A stretch of DNA of 64,000 nucleotides from Montifringilla adamsi (lineage: Eukaryota; Chordata; Aves; Passeriformes; Passeridae). A program made the translations under genes and the position numbers. Below are positions 11,701 through 26,700 of this stretch, one piece after another. The notes under the pieces were generated by a model. That model was given only the letters and a program-made list of their open reading frames with translations, was not told the origin of the DNA and made no database searches. The stretch is from the NCBI GenBank assembly GCA_017590115.1, contig JAGGNK010003335.1, forward strand, positions 6,322,082 to 6,386,081. Reading direction: 5' to 3'. How positions within the stretch are numbered: position 1 is the stretch's first letter; each line of letters starts with the position of its first letter.

Positions 11701-14700
11701 ATAGAGAGTCATGCCCTAAGGTGAAAAATCAAGTCATTAAATCAAATTTTATTTGCTCCGTATTTTTCCTACAGCTTATAGTGATGGTGTTATATCAGTG
11801 TTTGTGTGGATACAGTCAGAAGATTTGATAAGAAATTCATAATTTTTAAAGTTAGCAAGTTTAATTGCCAGTAGGGTTTGTAAATTGATTGTTGGAAACC
11901 CATCTGATACACTGCAGGGTAATTTTTGAAGGTTACTCATAACTGTAAGCATTTTCTTCTCAGTGAACTTTTTCTTTAAACACCCTTGATTTTAGAGAAT
12001 TATTAATTGCAAATATCTATGAGCAGCATTGTAAAGACAACACACAGTAGGGTATAACTGGATTTCCTAACTGAATGATAAATTGCATGTTGAAATTAAT
12101 GGTTGGAGAATAATATAGTGTGTACCTTTTATGCACAAAGAAGAGGCAGTGAGGATGAGATCACTCATTGTAGTAGTTATATGGACCTGTGCAATATTCA
12201 GTGAATTAACAGCTGTGTGTGACCCAGAGCCTAAGGTTTTCTAGGGAGTGAGGAGCTGAATGATCAGTGCAGTGTTTGTCCTAAGAATTTCAGAGTATTC
12301 TGCATTTAGCTTAATTTATGTCAGAAATGTGTGAATTACTTTAGCTTGGACGTGTGAACTTGCTTGCCTTTCAGAATTTAGCCATTATGTTCTAACAGGA
12401 AACCAGTCATCTTTTTTTTTTTTTAATGTGTAACTGTGTGTGTGGAATGTCTCCAGTATCTAAACTGTGTTTTTAGGGGATGAGGAGAGCTACAATGTGA
12501 CTGGCTGAACTGAATGATACAACACTGGAAAGTGTTTTGGTAGTTGTGAAGGAGTCATAGCTGGCTGTGGCCTGCAGCATCTAGTGTGTCCTGCTCAGAA
12601 GGATTTCACTCAAAAATTGATAGTCTCTCTTCAGCATGTCCATTTTGTGGCAGTGGTATGAACAATCTCTAGTAGTACCTTTCTTGATGGAGCTCTTATG
12701 GCACTGGAAATCCCATGGGATTCTGTCAACCTGTTCCTCTGTAAAGCAGAAATCTGACGATGTTCTTGCCTGCATTGTTTACTCTTTGGAGAGTTATTAA
12801 CCTTTTTTTAATTTTTTTTTTCTTCAAATGAGTAAATCTTATTTCATGTATACCAACCAATTTATGCATAAAGAGCATCATCAACCTGTCAAGTTTTATA
12901 TTCCTGATTGAATTATTTTATGATGATATAATATTATTTTATTATTATTTCATTCTGTGTTGGTGACCAGCTGGCCACTCACATGAGACATATGTGTACG
13001 AATAGTTCTCATACTAAAATTAACTGCAGAAACTTTCATAGATTAACTCAGTCACTTGAGAAGAAGCGTGGTGACCTATGCTGGCACTTGGCTGGGGGTG
13101 TCATTGTGGTAAGCTGACGTGTAGGTTGGTGTCAGCCATCGTGTGAAGAGGAGTTCTTACGCAATGGATCTTCCACTTTCAGTCTGCTCGTGTGTGCTGC
13201 TGCCAGTGCTGTGGGACAGTGCTCCTCTGTGGGCAGCTTGCTTTTGGGGGTTTCTGAAGACTGGATGGGATCCTGTGTGAGTTTCAATGCAGGAGCATTG
13301 ATGGTACTGGAATGCTTAGTGGTTCCAAGGTTACTGCAAAACAAAATAAAGATGTAAGTGTCAATAGCAAAATACTGCTGAATTAATGTCCCTTGCATTA
13401 GTACTTCTGTCACACCTAATGGTTTAAATTAAAAATGGCTTGAAGACTGATAAAATCCTAAGGAAATACATTCACAAGAACATCTTTTATTTTCAGAAGT
13501 GATACACAACACTGACTTCCTAAAGAGTGTAGTTTTTTTTCATTCCAGGCCCTGTTCAAAATCAGCTGATGCATTCCCCAGATGGCCAGGGGTACAGCCC
13601 TGCAGTTCCAGGATCGTACTCCCATCAGATGCCAGCAAAGGTTCCTCCACATCAGTCTTCTGGACAGTACAGCTATAGTGGCTCTCAGAATGTTTCTCAA
13701 TTAAACAACTACCAAGGACCTGGCCAGACTCTCAATAGACCACCAGTGGCGGCTTTCTCTGGGTCACCGGTACAACAGCCAGGTCCTGTTCCACAAGTGC
13801 TGCCGCCTGCATTACAGAACTCAGCTGCTGTATCCTGTGCTGGGAGCTTTCCTCCTGGAGCCAGCCCACCGGTGCTTTCAAACTGGCAGTACAGCCAACC
13901 TCCTGTCAGTCAGCCACTTGGGGCTCAAACAAGCCATTTGGCTCATGTGCCTGGGACGGGGTCAGCTCAGCCACCGTCATCATTACCAGGAAGTACAAAT
14001 CCTGCAGGGAGTTACCAATATGCTGCTTCTCCGGGGGCTCCTCCGCTGCAGAACAGCTACATGAAGCCAGGTAATCAGAACTTTGTGATATTCTGCCAAT
14101 GTCCATTTTTCAACAACCTTTTAACATAATGAGTGTAGAACTGACTCTGCAGTGACATTTTGCTTGTGGGAGATTGTTAAAGCAGATACACCCATCAGAA
14201 GTACCTGGATGCTTTCTTTGGGTTAGCAATGAAAGTTCTGTGCCCAGGGTGGCTGTTTCAGCTGGCTGGAACAGGTAACTCCTGAATGGTGTCCCATTGT
14301 TTTGGGATGCTTGTGTGGGTGATGCTGTTTCTGTGACTTTCACCATTTCCTGGAGTAGCTGTTGGAGCATTAGTATGTTTCAGTCCAGGACTTCACCATT
14401 GCAAACCAGCTCTATTTAGTGAGCATGGTCAGTAACCACTTGATTCAGGTAATTTTCTGAATAGCCTGTCAGTTGATGCAAATAACTGGAGCACAGCCTG
14501 GAAACTGAAAAGCATTCTGTGCTGTTGAAATAGAGGTCAGTTCAGTGGAAAGCTTCCTTCCCCCAAACTTGGAATTTTCACATTTAATGATAATTGTAAG
14601 TCTTCAGAAAGTACTCTGAAAGTAGGAGACTCTGCTCCTGCTGCTTTACTGCTGGTATATGCAATGGTAAAAGCTTTTCTAATACAAAATAGCTCTATTG

Positions 14701-17700
14701 TGCAGCTTGTGATTATTGTGGAAACACAGTTAATACTCAAGTTTCTCTTTGCCAAACTGCTGTATGTTAGTTTTTTGCTCACTAAGCATGCAAAGAGGAC
14801 TTAGGTACAGAAATATTTTCCATGTAAAAGCAAATAATTTTTCTTGTTAAGCGCTTTTAGTCTCATTAGAGATTTTTATTGATGCTAGTTTTTTTGCTAT
14901 GTGCCTGCCTAATTTTCCTATGCTGTTCAAAATGTCTTAAGCTTGCAGAATTTATTAAACTGTTTCTGGCACTTAATTGGAATAAACAGTTAGTAGTTTG
15001 GAATTAGTGAGGAAAATGCAGAGAAATTTTGGAAAGAGGCATATAAAATGAGAGCAAGTGTTTGGGATAAGTAATTTTTATATCCATTCAGTCCTCCTGA
15101 GCCATTTCCCTGGTATTTTTTTTTTTTTTTTTATAACAATGATCACTTTAATTAAACTTGTTTCGTGATTATTCCAGACTTGGTTATAGAGTTGGGATAT
15201 TTTCTGTATATCTTGAAATTCTTGCCAACAATAGCAACAAAAGGCTGAAAGAGATCAGTAAATGCAGGAACCCAGAATGAGAAATGAACTTGAAGTTGAG
15301 ACCCTCTACCCACATGTTAGGATTTATGTATGTCATGCTGTTCATCCTCTGAATAACAAGAATATTTGGAATTCAATCTGTGCATTTTTGTAACAAAACT
15401 TTTGTGATTTTTTCAGCTGGGCTAAACTCCTTCTAAAAGTTAATCTCTTTATAGGATCTGCACCTCCACCAGTGACTCAGCCTTTAACTCCTCTCCACCC
15501 TCCAAGGCCACCTTTAGGACCTCCACCAGTTGGTGGTCCACCTAGGCCACCAGCAGCAGTAGCAGGACCACCCAGTGCACAGTCTATGCTAAAATCAGCT
15601 CCAAACCAAGAAGGTAAGAAACAATTTGCTCTTTATGTTGAATTCAAACACTGCAACCTTCTGTAATATGCAACCTTTAATGTCAAGCACATTGTTCTGT
15701 TAGAAACTCAAATTGTAAAATTGATACTAATACAGCTAATAATTTAATCTGAAAAGAGTAGGTAAGGACCTGGAAAGAAGAAAAAATATTGTAAATATAT
15801 ATTATATAATTTAAGAAATTTAACAGTTGAAAATAGATTTCCAAGTGCTGTTTGACATGGCCGTGTCTGCTGTAGTTGGCATTGCTTTTATCCTTTTGTG
15901 TGTTGTAAAGTGATAGGGATCTCATTTCTCTGCATTCCTGACTGCTGTTAGGACAGAAGTCCATGTATGACTCCCTGTATTGTTCATTCTACAGGGAGAG
16001 ATAAAATGTGGACCTTGCAATTCCTTGCTATTTATGTAGCTGTACCTTATTCTTCTCTGTGTAAAATCACTAAAATACACATCTTGCATTTGTTAGCTTT
16101 CTGAAGGAAGTTACTAGAGGCTGTGAAGTGTCAGCTGTTGAAGACAGATACCTGACTTAGTGTTTCCTGTGGGCCCTGCACGAATATGCCATTGTTTAAG
16201 AACTCCTCAGGGCTCTGTGTCAGACAGACTCCAGTTGTTTGGCATTTAGTGCCCATGCTAGATGGGGCCATGTGCGAGTCGGCAGCTTTATTTTTACAAA
16301 CATAGTTCTGTCAAAGCTGTTGGTTCCTTGCATGTTCAGATTGACAGTTTCTTATGTGTGGTAGCTCTGTGAGCACAAGAATAGTATATTCGGATTTAAC
16401 TTTGTTTGGAATGTATTAAATGTATTAGAAACAGCTTTTGCTTAGAAAATATTTTCTTCATTGTGAAAAGAAACATTTCCAGAGCCCTGGAGAGATAAAA
16501 ATGTTTAGTCTATGAAGCAGGTTGATTGCTGCTAGGAAGATTCAGTGTGTAATGTAAGTTCCATTTTTTGGGTCATCTTTGGAGATTTTAATAAAAAATG
16601 GTAATAAAAATAGAGTACCTACTTGTCCCTAGCAATATATAGTTGTGTAGTATATTTAGACATAGTTGGCTTACCAAAAACTGTCCTTTGGGAGCACTCT
16701 CTGAGTCTCAAGGTTTTTCCTATCTTAGATTGAATTTCTGTCTTGACTGTTATGTGACTGTGTCAGAGCTGTTGCTGTTTGGTGAGCAGTAGTGAACTAA
16801 ATGTGTAAGTGTAGGGAATTTGGTGTTTCTCTGAATTATCAGGGGAAAAAGTTCTTCAGGGTTAAGCTGAAGGTTACTAAGGAAACCTAAGCTACAGGTT
16901 ACTAGGAAACCTAAGCTACTGATTACTTGGAAAACTACAGCTAGCCTAAAGAGGCTTCCTCTGCTGAGGAGGGAGCATCCCCTGACCCTTTACTGCATGC
17001 TAGCTTGGAGGCTATGGCAAATCCCTAATTGGAAGGAGTCATAAATGATTATTCAACCAGAAGTATAGGGACTTCTATTTTCCTTAAAAAAATTTTTTTT
17101 GATGTTTATAAATGTCCTTTGTTGAGGTCACATCTGCCAGGGGCGTGTGTGTGAGAAAGAGGACAAAGTGTATATTTAATTCAGTTTCATCCTGGGTCAA
17201 AACCAAAGGAGATTCAAACTATGCTTACCTTAATATTCATCTAGAAAGTAGGATATTTTTTGCAGTTACCTCATTAAAACTTCTTCATAACTTGTGCAAA
17301 TTTTTCCTGTGGTTGCTTTTCTTTAAAGGTGATGCCAGATCTGCTGCCAGTGATGGGTCTGTAGTGCAAAACAGCTACGATGCAATTGAAGGTGGTGGCC
17401 TCATGGGTAAGGCTTTGGGAGTAAAAGTGGTTGTTGTTATTATGGAACTTTTAAGAGTCCACGAAAGATAGAGGTTTAAGCATTTGTGTACAAACATATG
17501 TACTTGGTTCAATGCCTGTCTTGAAGCTAAATGCAAAATTTGAAGCCTTGACAATTAGCATGTTTGCCTGTGATATGTAAAGTAGGTGAGAACCCTTTAC
17601 AAAGTTGACAGCAGCTGTATTTTTAGACTTAGAAACTAAACAGGCAGCTCTCCTGTTGTACTAATGCCTCAAGTAAGACACAGTTCTTCAGCAATTAAGT

Positions 17701-20700
17701 ATTTGTCTACTCTGCTTCCAGCAACTCCACATCATTCTCCTGCAGCCCCGAATCTTAAGATGAATAGAAGTGTTGGGTATTCTTACCCTGCCTTACCTCC
17801 AGGCTATCAACATACTTCTGCACCTGGAGCACCAGGAATGAATGCATCTGCTTTGCAATATCCAGATGGATCGAAACATTTCCACCAGGTAAAGGTTGTC
17901 TGGTTTCTATCTCAGTACTACCTCTGGTGGGGGCGTGTGGATAAAGAAAAGTGATGGTTGGTAGGTGTTGTGCATCCCTGGGATGCTGCTTAGTTTGTTC
18001 CCTGTTTGGGCACCTTTTGTTCAAGAGGACAGACATAGCCCAGAATTACTGCTTTTGCCTGTGCCTTGGTACCAGTTTGGACAAGCTGTGTGCCAGCTCT
18101 TTGTGAAGTGTTCCACCCTCAGATCTGTTCAGGATGCTTCTTTTGAAACTTTCAGCTGCTTTTGGCAGGTTTCTCTTCCGTGGCTTTGTTATTGTTAGCT
18201 GAAGTGTTTGGTTTTTCTTTCCCTGAACTTTCAAAGTGAACTGACCAACACTTTCACCAGCTGAGCCTCTGTATTTCAAAAGTTTTATAGGCAATTTTTG
18301 CTTTTTTCCTCTGTTCTGTTACATGCATAAGTCAAGTTCATGTGACAACCAACACTTCTAAATATATTGATACAATGGCAGTTAGTACATGAGCAAAACA
18401 GACTGAAAGGGATATAGATGTGGTTTTAAACAGACTATGGGTTTCATCCAAGTAGTTGGTGCTAATTTGTGAAATTTGATTTGACTCTAGCCTGCCCTGG
18501 GCACTAATCACTTAACTGCATCAATGGCTGGCCTGAGTCTACAGCAGGAAGGGTTAAGACCTGTGAATCTTCTTCAAGAAAGAAATATTCTTCCTACCAC
18601 TCTTTTGAAGGCTCCTGTCCCCAACTTGCATGAAGACATCCAGAAGCTCAACTGCAATCCTGAGTAAGATTATGCATTTGCTGTAATACATCAAAATAGA
18701 TAGAAATAGAAATTCCTGCTTATAAATATAATTTCACAAAGTATTTTCTTAATTTTATGAGTAGAAAATATTGAAAATGGGCTTCACTGTTACAATAAAG
18801 GCAATAAGTGGGTTTAACTTTGAAGGGGGAAAATTATCGTTGTAGAAAGTATGGAAGGAAAAATTTGTTAACAAGGCAGCTACAGATAGGTATAGTATAA
18901 AAGCTTTATGCCTGGCAGTGAGTATGGATGAGAAGGTATAAAATAGCAGTTAATTCAGTCAGGTGAGGTACACCAGAATGATTGTGCCTGAAGAAACATG
19001 GGTGGCCTCTATATTGAAAAGTAACCTTTTAAAACAGCGGAGTAAATGAAATTTCAAACAAGAGACTCACAGTTGGTTAATCAATTATTCTCTCTGAGGA
19101 GACCAGCCAAGCTGTGTATAGTCAGGGACTTCTGCTTTGCAAATATTTTTATGGTAGATAAAGGAAATAACAACGCCTTTTTGACGTTGTTCATGCAAAC
19201 AAGCTGGACAGGATTTGCAAAACTGCCACATACATCTGAACCTTGTGGAAGCTGCTGAGTGCTCAAGACTCAGAAAATGATCGTGGGATTGTTTATAGTT
19301 ACTATGTTTTTAAAACCACCTTTTAAACATTGCTGGTTCTGATTTATTCCAAAATAATATTTAGTATGTAAAGATTTGGTGCAACTTTGAATATTGTTAG
19401 GCTTAACTTTGACTTGAGTGACTAAAATGACACCCCATTCTGTGTAAGGAGCATTTGTATAAAATAAGAACTCAAAGTATGTACTGTGGGTCAAGCTCAG
19501 ACAGAAACAAAATGATTTGACAGAGATAAAGATCTTTCATCTGGGAACAGCAATTCACCATTAACAGCTCTAGAAAAATATACTGTACTGCTGAAATCAT
19601 AATTTATTTGAAAGCCTCTGAAAATAACCCTTTGTCATCCATGTAGGTTGTTCCGCTGTACCCTGACTAACATTCCTCAAACTCAGGCCTTATTGAATAA
19701 AGCCAAACTTCCTTTGGGGCTCCTGCTTCATCCTTTCAAAGACTTATCGGTATGAGAAATATTCAAAACTTTACATGCTGAAATATCAACTATGCCTTTA
19801 CTAGAGTCCAGATAGTGGACAATGGAATATAAAACAAGGGCAGGTATCTTGGCCCGGAAGAATTACCATAGTAACTGACATTTCCTTATTCCATACAGAT
19901 TGCTGTAATTTTTCTCAATTATTTCTCCCTACCATATTTAAACCTTCAGGTCTCACTTCTTAATAAAAAAGAAAGCCTCCCAAACCTCAAAAACCCAAAA
20001 GCTTAAGGGCAGCACAGAATTTGGACTGTGATAGAGGACAACACCTAAATTCCAGGTTGTCACGTATCAGTTGTAGTTATTAATTTCAAACCTAGTACTA
20101 ATTCTGAACTCAAGACTTGACAAAGTTGAAGGCATTTGGATGTCATGAAATAGCCAGAAGACTTTGAATTTAGCAATGTCTTAAACATTTCTCAGTTTAA
20201 CTGGTTTTTCAAAGATGTGGGCTTTTTTTCCCCCCTGCTTTTTGATGTGTATTGGGTGCAGGACTTGATCTTAAAGCAGTGTCAAATTCAAGAATTTAGA
20301 GGCTTGGAAAGGGAATCCACACAGTCCAATATGTTAGAGTTCAGTTCCTACCTGTCTTACTAAGGAATTGCAGTGATGCTGTGAGGATGCAGAAGTACTC
20401 CTTCTTTCAACAAGGATGCTTTGCCTCACTAGGCAGCACAGTGTGGGTGGTGTTGTTACCACAGATGAGCAGCTGCAGAGTGAGGATGCTTTAAAACAGG
20501 AAGCTTTTCTTTTCCAGCAATTGCCAGTGGTCACTTCCAGTATTATTGTGAGATGCCGTTCCTGCCGGACGTACATCAACCCTTTTGTCAGCTTCCTAGA
20601 CCAAAGGAGATGGAAATGCAATTTGTGCTATAGAGTCAATGATGGTGAGTTTTAGATGTGCTTCCAAGTGCTGCAATTAACCTTTCCCACCTTGGCCTTT

Positions 20701-23700
20701 GAGACTGGACTGTTGTTGGCCACATCAGTAGGGGGATTGTTGTCAGTCGTGCTGGGAGTCATGAGAGATGTTTCCCAGTGACAGTGGTGTCCCTAAAGAA
20801 ACATGATGAGCCCAAGTAGTCACCCACAGTACCCTTGCACAAGTGTAAGAACTCCACTGCCTGGTGTAGTTCTCCATGTGTTGCCCAACAGCCACAAAAG
20901 GGTTGATATATTTGATTTAAAATTCAGCACAACCAATACTAGTGTGAAATACTAATATATAAACTTATCTGCGTAGTTCCTGAAGAATTCCTGTATAATC
21001 CTGTGACAAGAGTTTATGGAGAACCTCATAAAAGACCTGAAGTCCAGAATGCTACTATTGAGTTTATGGCTCCATCTGAATACATGGTAAGCCTTATTTA
21101 CTTTTACTTATTCTCTCCCTTTGCTTTATTTTCAGAGGGAAGTCAGAGAAAGCTTTGTTTCAGAGGGTGCTTTCCAGTTCAGTAGAACAGCTGTTGCCTT
21201 AAGGAGTGTATCTGAGAACTCATGGGGAGCACCTCAGAGAGTTCACTTCTAAACATTTATGATGTCAAAGTTGTTCTATATTTGGAATATTTAAGTGTCT
21301 TTGGAAGAAAACTAGAATTCTGGTATTACCAAATAAGAGGCAAATGCATTCAGAAATTTTAGCCTTCATCTGTGTGCTGTTTTAGCAGTTTAAACTTGCA
21401 ATAGAATGAATAAACCCAGTGTATTTGAAAATTAAAGGTTATCTTTTCTTTGCTCAGCTGCGTCCACCTCAGCCACCCGTGTACCTCTTTGTGTTTGATG
21501 TCTCTCACAATGCCATAGAGACAGGATACTTGAATACAGTCTGCCAGACCTTGTTAGACAATCTTGAGTCGTAAGTACTTTTTTCTTAAAATCTCCAATT
21601 TTCATTTGTCTTAAGAAACTTGTGATAGACACCAACATGCCAGTCCTTTACTGCTACACCAGTATAAAAGGTAATTTTGAGGCTTAATTTTTAGTCTGAC
21701 TCTTTCCTATGTGCTTCATCAATCCCCAAAAAAATGTAAACATCATGTTTATCTTTTGAATTGTATTTTTTTAGAAGCTGAAATTTATATAAGTATTTTT
21801 TGCTGAAAAGAGTCATACATCTAATAAACTTCTCATAAAATGCATACTGTTTGAACTTATATAAGCACTACTTGGGGTTTTGCGGTTTGTTTATTCCTTT
21901 TCTTCCACTTCTGATTACCCTCTTAAAAGGTTTTCACCTGTCTGCTAGGTGACTCTAGTATGAGCTCCTTTTTTGTTGTGGTTTTTGTTCTTTCCAAAAT
22001 GACTTAGTGAAGCTCTTGGAGTCTATCTGTTAAACTCATTGCTTGGTAACAACCACGGAGAGATGCAGTGGATGTTTAAAAAAAAAAAAAAAAAAGCCTG
22101 CAGAAATGAAATTTCATCTTGTTGAACACCATATGTCTCATTTTCAGGCTTCCTGGGAACACTAGAACAAAAATAGGCTTCATAACATTTGACAGCACAA
22201 TCCATTTCTACAGTCTTCAGGAAGGTCTGTCTCAGCCTCAGATGCTTATAGTTTCAGATATTGAAGGTATGCAAAAATAATTTTTGTGATCAGTACCTAT
22301 TAATGACTTCTGGTTATGACAGCCTTTAAAAATACATATCTGGTGGGAGTTTCTGGATCACACCATTAGTCTTTCTAGTAATGACTTTAGAAATACCATA
22401 TGTGTGAGTTTGTTTATGAAGACATCTCCCTGATGTCTGAGCAATGCTGTGGCTGCTCATGACTTCAGACATGAAGACAGTTTTCCTAACTTCTAGTTTA
22501 ATTTGTACAAATCTCTAGATTCCTCTTGAAATCCCAAATACAGATGCTAGACACCTTTCTGTAGATTTTCTTGTGGCTGGTGCTTAGTGCTTGTCCTTCT
22601 GCCTTTTGTTTCAAATCACCTTTCACTGGATATTATTGGGCAGGGTAGAATGAGCACTGGAAATATTTGCTATGTGATTTTATTTAATAATCTTGATTAT
22701 CCTTCAGCCCTGTTGATTGCTGCTCTAACATGGGATTCTAGCCACAGGAATGCTTATGATAAAAAAAAGAAATCCACATAATTATATTTACATGGGTTAA
22801 TACACTGATACTGTGTATTTTTTTCCAATGAGTATGATGGTTGTCAAATAAAGTCAAGGAAAGCTTGATGTGTTTTTAAAAGATAACTGAAATATTTTTT
22901 CCCTTTCAGATGTATTTATACCAATGCCAGAAAACTTATTAGTAAATTTGAATGAAAATAAAGAGGTAAGAAGCAAGGGCTTTCTTACATAACTAGTGAC
23001 ATTTACATAATTGGGGATATGTTTGGTAATTTTTTGATTAATTAATGCTCATTAACACCAGCTGTTCAAATGCCAGGTTTGAGGTGAAAAAAGAGGTCTT
23101 TTATCTATGTCACTGGAAGTTCTTGCCAGCCTGATACAAGACAGTACTTCAATTTTCCTAGGACTTTCTCTTTACTCCTTTAATATTAGAAGTGCTAATA
23201 CTTGGTTTTGTTCAGCTATTGGGTCTATATAAAGTACAAAACCTTGAAGACTCATAGGTCTAATACTGTTTTCTCACTTGTAGCTAATTCAAGATCTGCT
23301 GAAGACATTGCCACAGATGTTTACCAAGTCCCTGGAAACTCAGAGTGCTCTGGGACCTGCGTTACAGGCTGCCTTTAAACTGATGTCCCCCACTGGAGGT
23401 AGAATCACTGTCTTCCAGACACAGCTCCCATCTCTGGGAATGGGAGCACTGAAGTCACGAGAGGAGCCAAACCAAAGAGCAACAGCAAAGGTTAGGAAGG
23501 CAAAAAGGCTGTGAGAGTATTAACACCTCTGTTCTGTGCATGTAGGTGGTTCTGGGATTTCCTCTTCTGGGTTAATTTTGTGCCTGTCTTGCTCCTTTTA
23601 AAGTAGCAGAAAAAAACAAAATACAAACTAAGCAATATAAACACAAATTAATTACCTTATTTTTTAAAATAAAATATTTTTAATCCATGATGAAGAATTG

Positions 23701-26700
23701 ATTGTGTCCCTGGAAACAGGCAATAAATGTATGAATCCATTTGAATTTCTTTTGTATTTTGTAATATTTCACTGTGTTAACAGGATATACATCTGACACC
23801 ATCCACTGATTTTTACAAGAAGTTGGCCTTGGACTGCTCAGGGCAGCAGGTTGCAGTGGATTTATTTCTTCTTAGTGGGCAATATTCTGACTTGGCTTCT
23901 CTAGGTAAGTCATATAAAGCTCTTTTGGGGCATGTAACTCTTGTATTTTGAGCAAATGCATAGAATCTACACTAATACTTAGTAGATGTACCTGATTTGA
24001 ATTAATCTAGTGTGTCAAGATACAAACTTGTCCTTGCTGAGCAGTGACAGTGAATAGAATGTCGTCCTTAAGTCCTGACTTAACCTACTTATTTTCATGT
24101 CCTCCCTTAGTGAGTCAGGATCCTTGTGCTACTGATCCAAGTAGCAGAAATAGTTTCTTCCTTTTTTACGCCTTTTTAACCATCAGTGTCATTGCCTTTA
24201 GAGCAAGTTTTATTAGCATTTTTATTATTCTATTCTATTTAACCAAACTTTCAAGTGATAGCAATTTCAGGTCAATGGAAAATTATTTCACACCTGAAAT
24301 TTATCACATATTAGAATATACAGTTGTAGCTACATTTGTCTCTGTATGCAGGTCTGTAACTGTGTGTTTGAGTGATTTGCAGGTGTGAACAATTTAATAC
24401 TTTAAAGACTGCAGCAGCAGCTGTTTGCACTCTCCAATGTATACTGATTTTGTTTCAGGTTGTATATCAAGGTATTCTGCAGGTAGTGTCTACTACTACC
24501 AGTCTTACCATCATAAACACAACCCTGTCCAGGTGGAGAAATTGCAAAAGGAACTGAAACGATATTTAACTAGAAAAATTGGGTTTGAGGCTGTCATGAG
24601 GATAAGATGCACCAAAGGTCTGAATTCACCTTCTTAGATTTTTGTGGGGTGGAGAAGAGGGAAGTGGGTGTTTGCTGCTCTTTGGGAATGTTTTCATTGA
24701 TATTCTAGCTATTTTGTAACCTCAAAGGATTAAAAGGCAAAGATTAAAAAAGTAAAATTCAGTACAAGGGATAAGACAATTTTTTAAGACTGTATTTGCA
24801 GTGTGTTTTCTGGCATCCAAGTTCCAGTTTATAATGGCCAAAACTGGAAATTTTCCTGAACTATTTGAACAAGGGACTGGTTTTATAATCTAGATACTTT
24901 CTACTACCATGAATTGATTTGCCTTGCTAATTCCCACTTTCTGCTAGGCTTTGAGGATTCTTTGGATGGGTTGTCAGTTTGCAGTATTTACCTTTTCTAA
25001 GAGAATGTATTTCATTGAGAGGGAACATTCCAGTAGAGTCATACATTGATGGCAGATCTGTATATGGTGCCTGTACTTCACAGCTATAAAACCCAAACTG
25101 ATTCATTATTATCTTGTAGGTCTTTCCATTCATACTTTCCACGGCAACTTCTTTGTACGATCTACAGACTTGTTGTCATTACCCAATGTAAACCCAGATG
25201 CAGGCTATGCTGTGCAGATGTCAGTGGAAGAGAGTCTTACTGATATGCAAGTTGTTTCTTTTCAGTCAGCTCTCCTGTACACCTCCAGCAAAGGTAAGGT
25301 TAGATTGAGTAGCATTTGTAGTATTGCTTCATGAAACAAGTATGGAGGTTACAGCTGTCTTTCCTTGCAGGTGAAAGGCGAATTCGTGTCCACACTATGT
25401 GCTTGCCTGTTGTCACAACACTGAGTGAAGTGTACCTAGGGGCAGATGTGCAGGCCATCACAGGGCTCTTGGCCAATATGGGTGAGTGTGCTAAGAGCTT
25501 GTTTGGATATGTGTTTGGATTGTATCCTTAAAGGTCTGAGCTGTAATCCTCTGGCTTAGAAGAAAAGATTCTCCCTCATTCTAAGACTGCTTTCGAAGTT
25601 GCAGTCCTAAGAGAGTTTTGGTTTTAATGCTTGGCTTAGGTGAAGGATCAGTACAGCTGTGTGTAATCTCCTGGGCTTAGGCTTAGTCTGGTGCATCATC
25701 ATGGGCCCTCAGCTTTTTTCCAAAGCACTTCCCCTAGAATGTAATAAAAGCTTAAGCTACATCGACATATATGATGGAGTGAGAGAAGTTAATGTGTGTG
25801 GCTGTATTGCTGCCAAGGGAGGAACCCCTCTTACTGAGCCTTGCTCTGTGTTTTCAGCTGTGGACCGCTCTGTTTCCGCCACGCTGAGCGATGCTCGGGA
25901 TGCCTTGGTCAATGCAGTGATCGATTCCTTGGCTGCTTACCGCTCCTCCGTGCTGAGCATCCAACAGCCCGGGCTCACTGCTCCCTTCTCACTGCGCCTC
26001 TTCCCACTGTATATACTGGCACTCTTAAAACAGGTAAGAGGGGAAAGGAAGCCGGGCAATAGGATGATTGTTCGGCAGGTCAGCCTGAAGTAAAAGGACA
26101 ATTCTTTGATGGAGAATGATTTAGTTCAAAAGCAGGAATTTAGAAGTGTGCGTAAAACCAAAAGTATAAATGTTTTAAGCAATGGAATGGCAAAATAAAG
26201 AAGACACTGACTAGTGAAGAGAATGTGTCAGGGTACTGATAGTGTTTTCTCAGGAATCTCAATTTTGTATGTCTCTGGAAATGTAGAGCCACACAGCAGT
26301 TCAGTGTGGATTAGAAGAGAGCTGGGTGTGGCAGAGGGGGAGTTGGCTGGCTGTTCTTGCAACAGGTTTAAAGCATTTCACAGTATTTGCTCAGTGTAAG
26401 TATTTTTTAATTGAATTTCAATTTCAAGAAGTCATTTAAGTGTTAGACAGACTGGTTTCTTGGTTCAGAAAGAAGTTTTGGATTTATACATCTTGGTTAG
26501 GAGTTAACCAGCATGTTCATATTGTGCTTTTTCATGTGAAAGGCTTGATAAGCATTTGATCCAGTCAGGTGGGAGGAGTGAGCCCTACTTTGACTTACAG
26601 CTTTTTTTTTGGTCCCAGCAAGTCAGGACTATCTCTTTCTTGTTAATACAGACCTAAGATTCTGTACATTGAAGCCAATTGTAAACTGCTCCAATATTTA

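Noticed and set aside
13132..13413. 93-codon minus-strand frame in SEC24A intron 1
   Set aside because: No family resemblance, no splice or promoter context, and it is short.
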